Below are positions 23,791 to 30,601 of a DNA stretch of 30,601 nt, piece after piece (position 1 is the first letter of the stretch; the number at the start of each line of letters is the position of its first letter). Origin of the DNA: a bacterium. Lineage in GTDB: Bacteria > Patescibacteriota > Patescibacteriia > Patescibacteriales > GWC2-42-12. The notes below the pieces were generated by a model, which was not told where the DNA came from, did not search any database, and saw nothing but the letters and a program-made list of their open reading frames with translations. A program made the position numbers and the translations under genes. The stretch spans positions 1-30,601 of the forward strand of contig JAURWF010000057.1 of NCBI GenBank assembly GCA_030655095.1. Direction: 5' to 3'.

Positions 23791-24994
23791 CTTTCATTAT
23801 TTGCGTGGCGGGGCTGAGCGAGCTTATTTTAATACAGCTAAAGTTCTAGCTGAGTATGGTCATGAGGTGGCTTTTTTTTCAATGAAACATTCTAAAAATA
23901 TTACTAGTCGTTGGTCAAAATATTTTATTAATCATATTGATTATCAAGATGAAAAAAATAGTTTATTTAAAAAAATAAAAACTGTTTTAAAAATTTTTTA
24001 TAATTGGCAAGCTAGAAATAATTTAGAAAAATTACTCAAAGAATTTAAGCCAGACGTTGCTCATTTGCATAATATTTATCATCAATTATCTCCGTCAATT
24101 ATAGATACATTAAAAAAACATTACATACCGATAGTTATTACTTTGCATGATTATAAATTAATTTGTCCTAATTATAAGTTATTTAGTAAAAATAAAGTTT
24201 GTTATAAATGTAAAGGAGGAAAATATTATAATTGTTTTTTGCGTAGATGTGTGAAAAATTCTTTTGCAAAAAGTTTATTGATGATGATTGAAATGTATCT
24301 GCATCATAAAATTTTAAAAATTTATAACAAAGTTGATTTGTTTATTGCGCCAAGCGAATTTATGAAAAATATTTGTATTGAATTTGGAATTCCAGCTGAG
24401 AAAATAAAAGTTGTTTATAATTTTGTTGCATTAGTTGCATTAGAAGCTGCATCAGAAGCTAATACAGAAAGTTATCTTTTATATTTTGGTAGATTGTCGG
24501 AAGAAAAGGGGATTAATGTTTTATTAAAGGCGATGAAAAAAGTTAATAGTGATATTAAATTGAAAATTGTTGGCGATGGACCAGAGCATGAAAATTACAA
24601 ATTACAAATTACAAATTACAAATTAAATAATCAAGTAGAATTAATAGGACCAAAATATGGCGAAGAATTAGATAATTTAATTATTAATGCAAAAGCAGTT
24701 ATTATTCCTTCGATATGGCAAGAGAATATGCCGCTAAGCATGTTAGAGTCAATGGCTTTAGGAAAAGTAGTAATAGCTTCAAAAATTGGAGGCATACCAG
24801 AGGTGATTAAAAATGGAGAGAATGGGATATTGTTTAATTCTAACGACAGTGATAGTTTGGTTGAAAAAATAAATCAACTGCGAGAAATTAATATAAATAA
24901 TATGGGAATAAACGCCATAACAACGATGAAAAATTTTTCATCAAGAAAGTACTATAAAGACATAATAAATATTTATAATATGGCAATAAGATGA
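23768..24994 (+). CDS. Glycosyltransferase family 4
   Basis: A 408-residue cytosolic or membrane-associated GT-B enzyme. The N-terminal domain begins MKILQINNFHYLRGGAER, and the C-terminal donor domain has LYFGRLSEEKGINVLLKAM, IVGDGPEHE and PLSMLESMALGKVVIASKIGG. It carries the Cys cluster seen in a subset of GT4 enzymes (LICPNYKLF, VCYKCKGGKYYNC, RRCVKNS; about residues 134-162), possibly metal binding. An AATTACA repeat lies inside the coding sequence (24591-24627). It starts 23 bases within the previous gene and its stop overlaps the next start (ATGA). Confidence 0.88.
   Translation: MKILQINNFHYLRGGAERAYFNTAKVLAEYGHEVAFFSMKHSKNITSRWSKYFINHIDYQDEKNSLFKKIKTVLKIFYNWQARNNLEKLLKEFKPDVAHLHNIYHQLSPSIIDTLKKHYIPIVITLHDYKLICPNYKLFSKNKVCYKCKGGKYYNCFLRRCVKNSFAKSLLMMIEMYLHHKILKIYNKVDLFIAPSEFMKNICIEFGIPAEKIKVVYNFVALVALEAASEANTESYLLYFGRLSEEKGINVLLKAMKKVNSDIKLKIVGDGPEHENYKLQITNYKLNNQVELIGPKYGEELDNLIINAKAVIIPSIWQENMPLSMLESMALGKVVIASKIGGIPEVIKNGENGILFNSNDSDSLVEKINQLREININNMGINAITTMKNFSSRKYYKDIINIYNMAIR
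24591..24627 (+). repeat. AATTACA 7-bp repeat inside the glycosyltransferase gene
   Basis: Four to five ATTACAA units encode ENYKLQITNYKLN in frame, in the helix after the IVGDGPE strand. The family and the reading frame match the copy in the sugar kinase gene. Confidence 0.75.
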
Positions 24995-27018
24995 TAAAAA
25001 ATATTTTTATAATAGTATTTACATTTTTATTTTTTTTAACAACATTTCAATCATCGGCTTTGGCGGTTGATATAAAAAATGAATACCCTAAAATTGCTAA
25101 CTATTATTTAAAGTGGTCTATAAGCGAGCAAGAAGCGGACCAGTTGGCGAAATGGGATGTTTTGATTTTAGACATGGAAGTTCAAAAAAATAATCCCGAA
25201 GTTTTTTCTTATTTGCGAAAGAAAAATCCTGATATAATTATTTTAGCTTATGTAGCTAGCGAGGAAGTCACAAATTCTATTTGGAATGAGAGGCAGTCGT
25301 ATAGTCAGATGAGAAATAAATTATATGATGGAATTCAAGATTCTTGGTGGTTGAAAGATTCAAAAAATAATCATATTGCTTATTGGCATTATCCTGATGC
25401 ATGGATGTTAAATATGACGACCGATTGGAATGTCTATTTGGCTGATTTTATGCACAAAGAAGTTATGAGTAGCGGTTTGTGGGATGGAATTTTTTACGAT
25501 GTGATTTTTGAAAAAGTTTTTTGGGTTAATAATGGCGATATTGATATAAATAAAGATAAAATGAAAGACAATGCTGATATTGTTGATAGTCATTGGCGTG
25601 AGGGCGTGATTGAATTGTTAGAAAAAACGCGAGAAAAAATAGGGAATAAAATAATAGTTATAAACGGTTCTTCGCTTGATTTATACCAGTCAAATATAAA
25701 TGGTAGAATGTTTGAAACATTTCCAACGCCTTGGGAAGGAGATGGAAAATGGGAGGCGACAATGGAGCAATATTTAGATAAATTGCCAAAAAAAAATCAA
25801 AATCCTCAATTTTATATTTTGAATTCTAACACCAATAATACTGGAACAATGAGTAATTATGCAAAGATGCGTTTTGGTCTTTCGAGCGCTCTTTTGAGCG
25901 ATGGTTATTTTTCATTTGATTTTGGCGATCAAGATCATAGCCAGGTTTGGTGGTATGATGAATATGACGTTAAACTAGGCAAGGCAAAAGCTAACGCTTA
26001 TAATTTGCTTAATAAAAGTGATGAAAAAATCAAAAGTGGGCTTTGGCGTCGAGATTTTTCTAATGGCATTTCTGTTGTCAATTCAACTAATAAAGAACAA
26101 AAATATTCTTTTCCTCGTGAGGAATTTGAGAAAATAAATGGCATACAGGATAGGAGCGTAAATAATGGCTCTAAAGTTAATTGGGTAAAAATTGCGTCAA
26201 ATGATGGCACAATTTTACTTAAAAGAAATACTGAAATTAAAAATAGTTGTTTTAAAAATGGTGATTTTGTTCGTGTTTTAGATAGCAAAGGGAAGCAGAC
26301 GCAAAATGGATTTTTTTCTTATGTTGATAATTTTTCAGGAGATGTTCAAATTTTAATTTCGGATATTAATAATGACAATAATTTAGAAAGTATAGTTAAT
26401 GGAAAAGGAGCGATTAATGTGTATAATAATGGTAAAAATATTGTTAGTTTCGCCCCTTATGGCACTTTATTTAAAAATGAAATATCTTTTGTTGCTACTG
26501 ATTTAACAAATGATGGTAGCGTTGAAATTATTACAGCGCCAGCTAATGGTAGTTCGTTTGTAAAAATTTTTTCTAAAAACGGAAAACAATTAAGTCCAGG
26601 TTGGTTTGCTTATGATAAAAATTTTCGTGGAGGAGTAAATATTGCGATCGCTGATTTGAATAATGATGGAATAAAGGAGATTATTACAGTGCCAGCTAAT
26701 GGTAGTTCGTTTGTAAAAATTTTTTCTAAAGACGGAAAACAATTAAGTCCAGGTTGGTTTGCTTATGATAAAAATTTTCGTGGAGGAGTAAGTGTTGCTG
26801 TTGCTGATTTGAATAATGATGGTAGCGTTGAAATTATTACAGTGCCAGTTTCTGGTGGTGGTCCGAATGTAAAAATTTTTTCTAAAGATGGAAAACTTCT
26901 TGGGCAATTTTTCGCTTTTGAAAAGTCGCTTAGAAGTAAAATAAAAGTTATGACTGATGATATTAATAATGATGGCAAGAGCGAAATATTAGTAAGTACA
27001 GAAAGTTTTACAAATTAA
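24991..27018 (+). CDS. Secreted GHL15-like putative glycoside hydrolase with FG-GAP repeats
   Basis: A 675-residue exported protein with a signal peptide (about residues 1-25). Residues about 30-345 resemble the GHL15-type putative TIM-barrel glycosidases: VLILDMEVQ, LAYVASEE, AWMLNMTTDW, LWDGIFYDVIF with Asp165 and Asp170, and MFETFPTPWEG with Glu242 as candidate acids. Residues about 420-670 are FG-GAP/VCBS-like propeller repeats with DLNNDG and DINNDG loops that look calcium-binding. Three of them repeat at exactly 153 bases (51 residues). It overlaps the preceding glycosyltransferase by four bases, so it is probably made with the pathway and trims or modifies the exported polysaccharide. 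Activity is not proven. Confidence 0.75.
   Translation: MIKNIFIIVFTFLFFLTTFQSSALAVDIKNEYPKIANYYLKWSISEQEADQLAKWDVLILDMEVQKNNPEVFSYLRKKNPDIIILAYVASEEVTNSIWNERQSYSQMRNKLYDGIQDSWWLKDSKNNHIAYWHYPDAWMLNMTTDWNVYLADFMHKEVMSSGLWDGIFYDVIFEKVFWVNNGDIDINKDKMKDNADIVDSHWREGVIELLEKTREKIGNKIIVINGSSLDLYQSNINGRMFETFPTPWEGDGKWEATMEQYLDKLPKKNQNPQFYILNSNTNNTGTMSNYAKMRFGLSSALLSDGYFSFDFGDQDHSQVWWYDEYDVKLGKAKANAYNLLNKSDEKIKSGLWRRDFSNGISVVNSTNKEQKYSFPREEFEKINGIQDRSVNNGSKVNWVKIASNDGTILLKRNTEIKNSCFKNGDFVRVLDSKGKQTQNGFFSYVDNFSGDVQILISDINNDNNLESIVNGKGAINVYNNGKNIVSFAPYGTLFKNEISFVATDLTNDGSVEIITAPANGSSFVKIFSKNGKQLSPGWFAYDKNFRGGVNIAIADLNNDGIKEIITVPANGSSFVKIFSKDGKQLSPGWFAYDKNFRGGVSVAVADLNNDGSVEIITVPVSGGGPNVKIFSKDGKLLGQFFAFEKSLRSKIKVMTDDINNDGKSEILVSTESFTN
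26515..26940 (+). repeat. Near-identical 153-bp internal duplications (FG-GAP units)
   Basis: Units beginning with CCAGCTAATGGTAGTTCG at 26539 and 26692 are nearly identical; a third, more diverged unit starts at 26845. The spacing is 153 bases each time. This indicates recent expansion of the propeller. Confidence 0.85.
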
Positions 27019-27028
27019 AACTAAAAAT

Positions 27029-28138
27029 ATGAATCAACTTAAAATTAATAAAGCTAATATTTTTATAGATTATTTTCGTCGTAGGCATGAAAAATATTAT
27101 AAAGAGAAAAAAATTCATCTTATTGTTGACATTGTTTTTGTTATTCTTATTGTTGCTTTAATGGGGTTAGTAATATGGGCGACGGTGTTTTATTATCAGC
27201 CAGAAAAAAATACTTCTTTAGAAATAAAAAACGTTAGCAAAAAGATTATTAATGATAAAACGACCAAAGTAGCAAGAATACCAAAATTAAATATAACAAT
27301 AAGTCCTAATCAAGAAATTATATCAGATAAAGAATATATTGCGTTTAGATTAAATTATAAAAACGAAGAAAAAGAAAAAGTAAATAATGTAAGATTAACT
27401 TTGACAAATGGAAATAATAATTTTGGTTTAGCTAGTATTATTTTAACTGGAGGCAGGAAATGCAAAATAGGAAAGAACGTTTTAATAATAGAATCAATTG
27501 AATCAAATGAAAGTGGTTTTATTAATCTTAAAATAAAATTTTCAGAAAAGAATGCAATAATTGAGCAGAAAATTCATCTCGTCGTTGCCGTTGCTTATGA
27601 TATAAATGGAGAAAAAATAAATTATGTTTCAAAATCTTCTAAATTATGTGTTCTTTCTGACCTTAATTTAAAGTCTGCTGGTTATTATTATAGTCAGCAA
27701 GGAGATCAATTGGGCATTGGACCATTACCTCCAACAGTTGATATGCAGACCAATTATTGGATTTTTTGGGAGATAGATAATTTTGGGAATGATTTTAAAG
27801 ATGCTATTTTTGTTGCTCAATTGCCAACAGATATTATTTGGATTGATAATAAAAATTTGTCAGCAGGAAATTTACAATATAGCGAGTCTACTAGAAAAAT
27901 TATTTGGACAGTTGAAGAAATAAGCAAAAATGGCGGAAATTATCGTGCAGGATTTGAGATCGGCGTAGTGCCTTCGCAAAAAGATGTTGGAAAAGTTTTG
28001 AAGTTGCTTTCTGACATAAGTTTTAGCGCCTATGACAATTTTTGTAAAGAAGAAATAATAAAAACAGAATTTAAAGATATTAGCACTAATTTAGACGAAG
28101 ATAGATTGGCTAATGGGAAAGGGAAAGTTGAGCCTTGA
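27029..28138 (+). CDS. Single-pass membrane protein with DUF11-like extracellular domain
   Basis: A 369-residue protein with a basic cytosolic N terminus, one membrane helix (about residues 30-52) and an extracellular part. The extracellular region has beta-sandwich features: KLNITISPNQEIISDKEYI (about 88-106), then LGIGPLPPTVDMQTNYWIFW and GNDFKDAIFVAQLPTDIIW (about 225-275), as in DUF11/CARDB-like repeats seen in CPR surface proteins. Ten bases separate it from the hydrolase gene, so it is likely the last gene of the polysaccharide operon. Role unknown; anchoring or scaffolding of the polymer is possible. Confidence 0.6.
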   Translation: MNQLKINKANIFIDYFRRRHEKYYKEKKIHLIVDIVFVILIVALMGLVIWATVFYYQPEKNTSLEIKNVSKKIINDKTTKVARIPKLNITISPNQEIISDKEYIAFRLNYKNEEKEKVNNVRLTLTNGNNNFGLASIILTGGRKCKIGKNVLIIESIESNESGFINLKIKFSEKNAIIEQKIHLVVAVAYDINGEKINYVSKSSKLCVLSDLNLKSAGYYYSQQGDQLGIGPLPPTVDMQTNYWIFWEIDNFGNDFKDAIFVAQLPTDIIWIDNKNLSAGNLQYSESTRKIIWTVEEISKNGGNYRAGFEIGVVPSQKDVGKVLKLLSDISFSAYDNFCKEEIIKTEFKDISTNLDEDRLANGKGKVEP

Positions 28139-28178
28139 TATTAATAGTAAAATATGGTAAGGTTTTGTGTTAAATTAA
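28135..28178 (+). promoter_or_regulatory. Promoter with TAAGGT -10 box before the third glycosyltransferase
   Basis: TTGATA (28135-28140), 17-base spacer, TAAGGT (28158-28163), then TTTGTGTTAAATT. It matches the promoter at 17328. The -35 overlaps the stop codon of the upstream gene. Confidence 0.65.
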
Positions 28179-28190
28179 GCAATAGTATTT

Positions 28191-29306
28191 ATGAACATAT
28201 ATTTTATTGGACAAAAAGGAATGCCAGCCAAATTTGGTGGGGTTGAACGGCATGTTGAGGAATTATCAACACGGTTGGTTAAGGCTGGTCATCAAGTTTA
28301 TGTTTATACTAGACCAAGCTATACTGACGCTAAGTTAAAAGAAATTAATGGCGTTAATCTTGTCAGTTTGTCAACTATAGCCACTAAACATTTGGATGCA
28401 ATAGTTCATACTTTTAAGGCTTGTTTTGATGTAAGAAAACGCGGAGCGGATATTATTCATTTTCATTCCATCGGGCCGTCATCTTTAATTTGGTTGGTAA
28501 AAATATTAAATCCAGGAATTCCGGTTGTTGCCACTTTTCATACAAAATGTTACGAGCATCAAAAATGGGGTAATTTAGCAAAATTGTATTTAAAGTTTGG
28601 AGAAAAAATTTTATGTTTATTGGCTAATAGAGTAATAGCTGTTTCGCAGTCGCTAGCTAAGTATGCTGAAGAAAAATATAAAATTATCGTTGATTATATT
28701 CCGAATGGAGTTGATTTGCATAAAAATTTTCAAGTTAAAGAAATTAGAAGATGGGGATTAGAAACTGATAATTATATTTTAGTTGTTTCAAGGTTAATTA
28801 GACATAAAGGAATTCATCATTTAATTAAAGCTTTTCAACAAATTAAAACTGATAAAAAATTAGTTATTGTTGGTGATGGGTGTTATACAAATAGGTACAT
28901 TAGTGAATTGAAGTGTTTAGCTATTAGTAGTGATAATATAGTTTTTACAGGCAATCAGACAGGCGATATTTTAGCAGAATTATTTTCAAACGCTTTTCTT
29001 TTTGTACAGCCATCAGAATCAGAAGGTTTATCAATAGCATTACTTGAGGCAATGTCTTATGGAAAATGTTCAATAGTTAGTGATATTCTTGAAAATATTG
29101 AAGCTGTTGAAGAAGTTGATCTTGCTTTTAAAAATAAAGATATAAATAGTTTAAAAAATAAATTAAATTATTTTTTAAATAATCCATTGTTAGTTAAAAA
29201 ATATGGAGAAAAATTACAAGAAAGAGCAGAAAAAGAATATAATTGGGAAAATATAGTAAATAAAACAATTGAAGTTTATCAACAAGCTGTTAGAATGAAA
29301 GAATAA
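28191..29306 (+). CDS. Glycosyltransferase family 4 (DUF1972/rhamnosyltransferase-like N terminus)
   Basis: A 371-residue GT-B enzyme. The N-terminal GQKGMPAKFGGVERHVEELS is typical of the DUF1972-type subgroup of GT4, which includes rhamnosyltransferases. HFHSIGPSSLIWL, IPNGVDLHKNF, VVSRLIRHKGIHHLIKAF and QPSESEGLSIALLEAMSYG mark acceptor and donor domains. Acceptor and sugar cannot be told from sequence. It has its own TAAGGT promoter, while tsaB starts 18 bases after it without an obvious separate promoter, so the two are probably co-transcribed. No SD. Confidence 0.87.
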   Translation: MNIYFIGQKGMPAKFGGVERHVEELSTRLVKAGHQVYVYTRPSYTDAKLKEINGVNLVSLSTIATKHLDAIVHTFKACFDVRKRGADIIHFHSIGPSSLIWLVKILNPGIPVVATFHTKCYEHQKWGNLAKLYLKFGEKILCLLANRVIAVSQSLAKYAEEKYKIIVDYIPNGVDLHKNFQVKEIRRWGLETDNYILVVSRLIRHKGIHHLIKAFQQIKTDKKLVIVGDGCYTNRYISELKCLAISSDNIVFTGNQTGDILAELFSNAFLFVQPSESEGLSIALLEAMSYGKCSIVSDILENIEAVEEVDLAFKNKDINSLKNKLNYFLNNPLLVKKYGEKLQERAEKEYNWENIVNKTIEVYQQAVRMKE

Positions 29307-29324
29307 ATTTATTTTTTTATTTTT

Positions 29325-29711
29325 ATGATACTTTATATAGATACAACAAAAAATGACCAGGTTACTATTGTTGTTAAAGATGGTAATAGGGAAGTTGCAA
29401 CTAAAGTTTTTTCTGCGCCACATCAGCAAGCGGAAAGGCTTTTACCTGAAATAGACAAATTATTAAAAATTAAAAAGATTAAATTACAAGATTTAAAAAA
29501 AATAGAAATAGAAAATAGTGGAGGTTCATTTACTTCTTTGCGTATTGGTGTGGCGACTGCTAATGCGTTGGGATATGCCTTGGGTATTCCAGTAGTTGGG
29601 TTTGGTGGGGAAACAAAAATTGTTAAAAATAAAGATAACCAAGAATTTAGTGTAGTTGAACCAATTTATGATCGCGAGCCGAATATAACTGTTAAAAAAT
29701 TAGCTTCTTAG
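29325..29711 (+). CDS. tsaB: Short TsaB (tRNA threonylcarbamoyladenosine biosynthesis protein)
   Basis: A 128-residue protein of the ASKHA fold. TsaB pairs with TsaD in making t6A at position 37 of ANN-reading tRNAs. It has the N-terminal MILYIDTT, and GGSFTSLRIGVATANALG matching the family GSFTGLRIG...AKGL motif. The usual length is about 220-230 residues, so about 100 are missing. The C-terminal VEPIYDREPN resembles the family's terminal EP.YLR.P segment, which suggests an internal loss, not simple truncation. The last codons and stop lie in the start of the GCTAAAAA repeat. Short TsaB proteins are also known in other CPR bacteria. Confidence 0.8.
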   Translation: MILYIDTTKNDQVTIVVKDGNREVATKVFSAPHQQAERLLPEIDKLLKIKKIKLQDLKKIEIENSGGSFTSLRIGVATANALGYALGIPVVGFGGETKIVKNKDNQEFSVVEPIYDREPNITVKKLAS

Positions 29712-29795
29712 CTTATTAGCTAGCTTGTAGCTTTTTAGCTTGTAGCTTTTTAGGAAATTCCTAAGAAGCTAAAAAGCTACAAGCTAAAAAGCTAA
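29712..29795. repeat. GCTAAAAA repeats in a large imperfect palindrome
   Basis: A left arm of AGCTTGTAGCTTTTT units (29715-29754) faces a right arm of GCTAAAAAGCTACAA units (29760-29795) around AAATT, with perfect TTAGG/CCTAA at the tip. It begins at the tsaB stop codon. Confidence 0.75.
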
Positions 29796-29842
29796 CATTG
29801 TGGATAAGTTTGTTTTTTAAAATAAAAAGTTAGGTTATTAAA

Positions 29843-29886
29843 AAATAAATAAAAACGTCGTCTATTAATAGGCGACGTTTTTATTT
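29843..29886. terminator. Bidirectional terminator between tsaB and mraZ
   Basis: AAATAAAAACGTCG pairs perfectly with CGACGTTTTTATTT around TCTATTAATAGG. It separates tsaB from the mraZ transcript. The rest of the 355-bp gap 29712-30066 holds repeats and the mraZ promoter, but no gene. Confidence 0.88.
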
Positions 29887-29953
29887 AAAAAAGAACTAAG
29901 TTTAGCTAAAAAAATAATAGTGTTTTTTATAACATATTTGTGGAGTATTATTG

Positions 29954-29982
29954 TTGACCAATGGTATTAAATGGCATATGAT
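29954..29982 (+). promoter_or_regulatory. mraZ promoter
   Basis: TTGACC (29954-29959), 17-base spacer, TATGAT (29977-29982). Predicted start near 29989, about 14 bases before the first TGGGG box. Confidence 0.65.
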
Positions 29983-30002
29983 TACATTGTAATGTTGAAT
30001 AG

Positions 30003-30022
30003 TGGGGAGCAGTGGGGTGGGA
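30003..30022 (+). promoter_or_regulatory. MraZ-type operator boxes
   Basis: TGGGG (30003-30007), five bases, TGGGG (30013-30017), directly followed by TGGGA (30018-30022). MraZ is known to bind direct TGGGN repeats with 5-base spacers upstream of its own gene, so autoregulation is likely. The G-rich stretch stands out in this AT-rich DNA. Confidence 0.7.
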
Positions 30023-30033
30023 TTTCTTAGTTT

Positions 30034-30062
30034 CTTAAAAAGCTAAAAAGCTAAAAAGCTAA
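30034..30062. repeat. GCTAAAAA 8-bp repeats before mraZ
   Basis: Three to four perfect AAAAAGCT units end about five bases before the mraZ start codon, as at ftsX. Confidence 0.75.
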
Positions 30063-30066
30063 CTTT

Positions 30067-30498
30067 ATGTTTATTGGTGAGTATAGCCATAATTTAGATG
30101 ATAAGGGTCGGTTGGCAGTGCCAGCTAAGTTTAGAATTTTATTAAAAGGTGGGGCAGTTGTTACTAAAGGACTAGATAATTGTTTATTTTTATATACCAA
30201 GAAGGAGTGGTTGGAGTTGGCTAAAAAGTTAGCTAAATTACCGATTAATCAAGCTAATACTCGCGCTTTTGCTCGTTTGATGTTAGCTGGTGCTATGGAT
30301 GTTGATTTTGATAGTCAAGGACGTATTATGTTGCCTGAATATTTACGTAAGTTTGCTGGTGTCAAGAAAAAGGTTATTATTGCAGGACTTTATGATAGAT
30401 TGGAAATTTGGGATGAAGATAATTGGAATAAATATAAGGCTGGTACAGAAGAAAAAAGTTCAGAGATTGCCGAGGCGTTGGGAAATCTAGGAATGTAA
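30067..30498 (+). CDS. mraZ: Transcriptional regulator MraZ
   Basis: A 143-residue DNA-binding protein of the double AbrB-like fold that controls the division and cell wall (dcw) cluster. The two conserved half-motifs are both present: HNLDDKGRLAVPAKFR (residues 8-23) and DVDFDSQGRIMLPEYLR (about 78-94). YSHNLDDKGR at the start is diagnostic. Its promoter carries TGGGN boxes. In most bacteria rsmH follows; here a 7-bp array of at least 101 bases starts three bases after the stop and runs to the window end. Confidence 0.95.
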   Translation: MFIGEYSHNLDDKGRLAVPAKFRILLKGGAVVTKGLDNCLFLYTKKEWLELAKKLAKLPINQANTRAFARLMLAGAMDVDFDSQGRIMLPEYLRKFAGVKKKVIIAGLYDRLEIWDEDNWNKYKAGTEEKSSEIAEALGNLGM

Positions 30499-30500
30499 TC

Positions 30501-30601
30501 AATTACGAATTACGAATTACGAATTACGAATTACGAATTACGAATTACGAATTACGAATTACGAATTACGAATTACGAATTACGAATTACGAATTACGAA
30601 T
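30501..30601. repeat. Perfect AATTACG 7-bp tandem array reaching the window end
   Basis: More than fourteen uninterrupted AATTACG units begin three bases after the mraZ stop codon. The array continues beyond the window. Read as protein in one frame it would repeat NYELRIT every 21 bases. Confidence 0.95.

Overview
The window looks like a piece of a Candidatus Patescibacteria (CPR) genome, most likely from the Parcubacteria side. This is inferred from gene content and style, not from a database match. DNA is very AT-rich, genes are short and tightly spaced, and the standard bacterial code fits because TGA acts as a real stop. Almost every housekeeping gene lacks a Shine-Dalgarno (SD) sequence. 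The encoded PfkB-type kinase, archaeal-like UMP kinase, very short TsaB and large secreted proteins of mixed domains all fit such a lineage.

Layout. 299-1897 (minus): a secreted transglutaminase-like cysteine protease with its own terminator and a strong SD. 2198-2884: UMP kinase, then tRNA-Thr(CGT) and tRNA-Gly(CCC) on the minus strand. 3349-6772: an envelope and division block made of an RlpA-barrel/D-Ala-D-Ala carboxypeptidase fusion, ftsE and ftsX, followed by tRNA-Gln(TTG). 7070-8086: PfkB-family sugar kinase. 8432-12299: a large secreted mosaic protein, a small membrane protein, a nucleotidyltransferase and mltG. 12377-13873: a coiled-coil protein, then an L10 leader RNA with rplJ-rplL. 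14102-16393 (minus): a PP2C-like/beta-propeller membrane protein. 16629-17228: a winged-helix protein with a nucleotidyltransferase-like domain.

17390-29306 is a surface polysaccharide region: a Wzz-like chain-length protein, two SD-led secreted proteins (one beta-rich, one with a CBM48-like fold), an O-antigen-ligase/polymerase-like protein, a glycosyltransferase fused to a radical SAM enzyme, a second glycosyltransferase, a GHL15-like putative glycoside hydrolase with FG-GAP repeats, a DUF11-like membrane protein and a third glycosyltransferase. The Wzz-like gene and the third glycosyltransferase share an unusual promoter (TTGA[C/T]A, 17-bp spacer, TAAGGT), which suggests joint control. The right end holds a short tsaB and mraZ, with MraZ-type operator boxes; mraZ normally opens the division and cell wall (dcw) cluster.

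Two things run through the whole window. First, intergenic gaps are filled with short-period arrays (9-bp TCCATAAAG-like, 7-bp CCTAAAA, 8-bp GCTAAAAA, 7-bp AATTACG) and with REP-like palindromes. The AATTACG family also occurs inside two enzyme genes, both times in the same reading frame. Second, three genes stand out from the rest by strong SD sites, higher G content and secretion signals (299-1897, 18391-19566, 19732-20190), which suggests a distinct expression class or acquired cargo.
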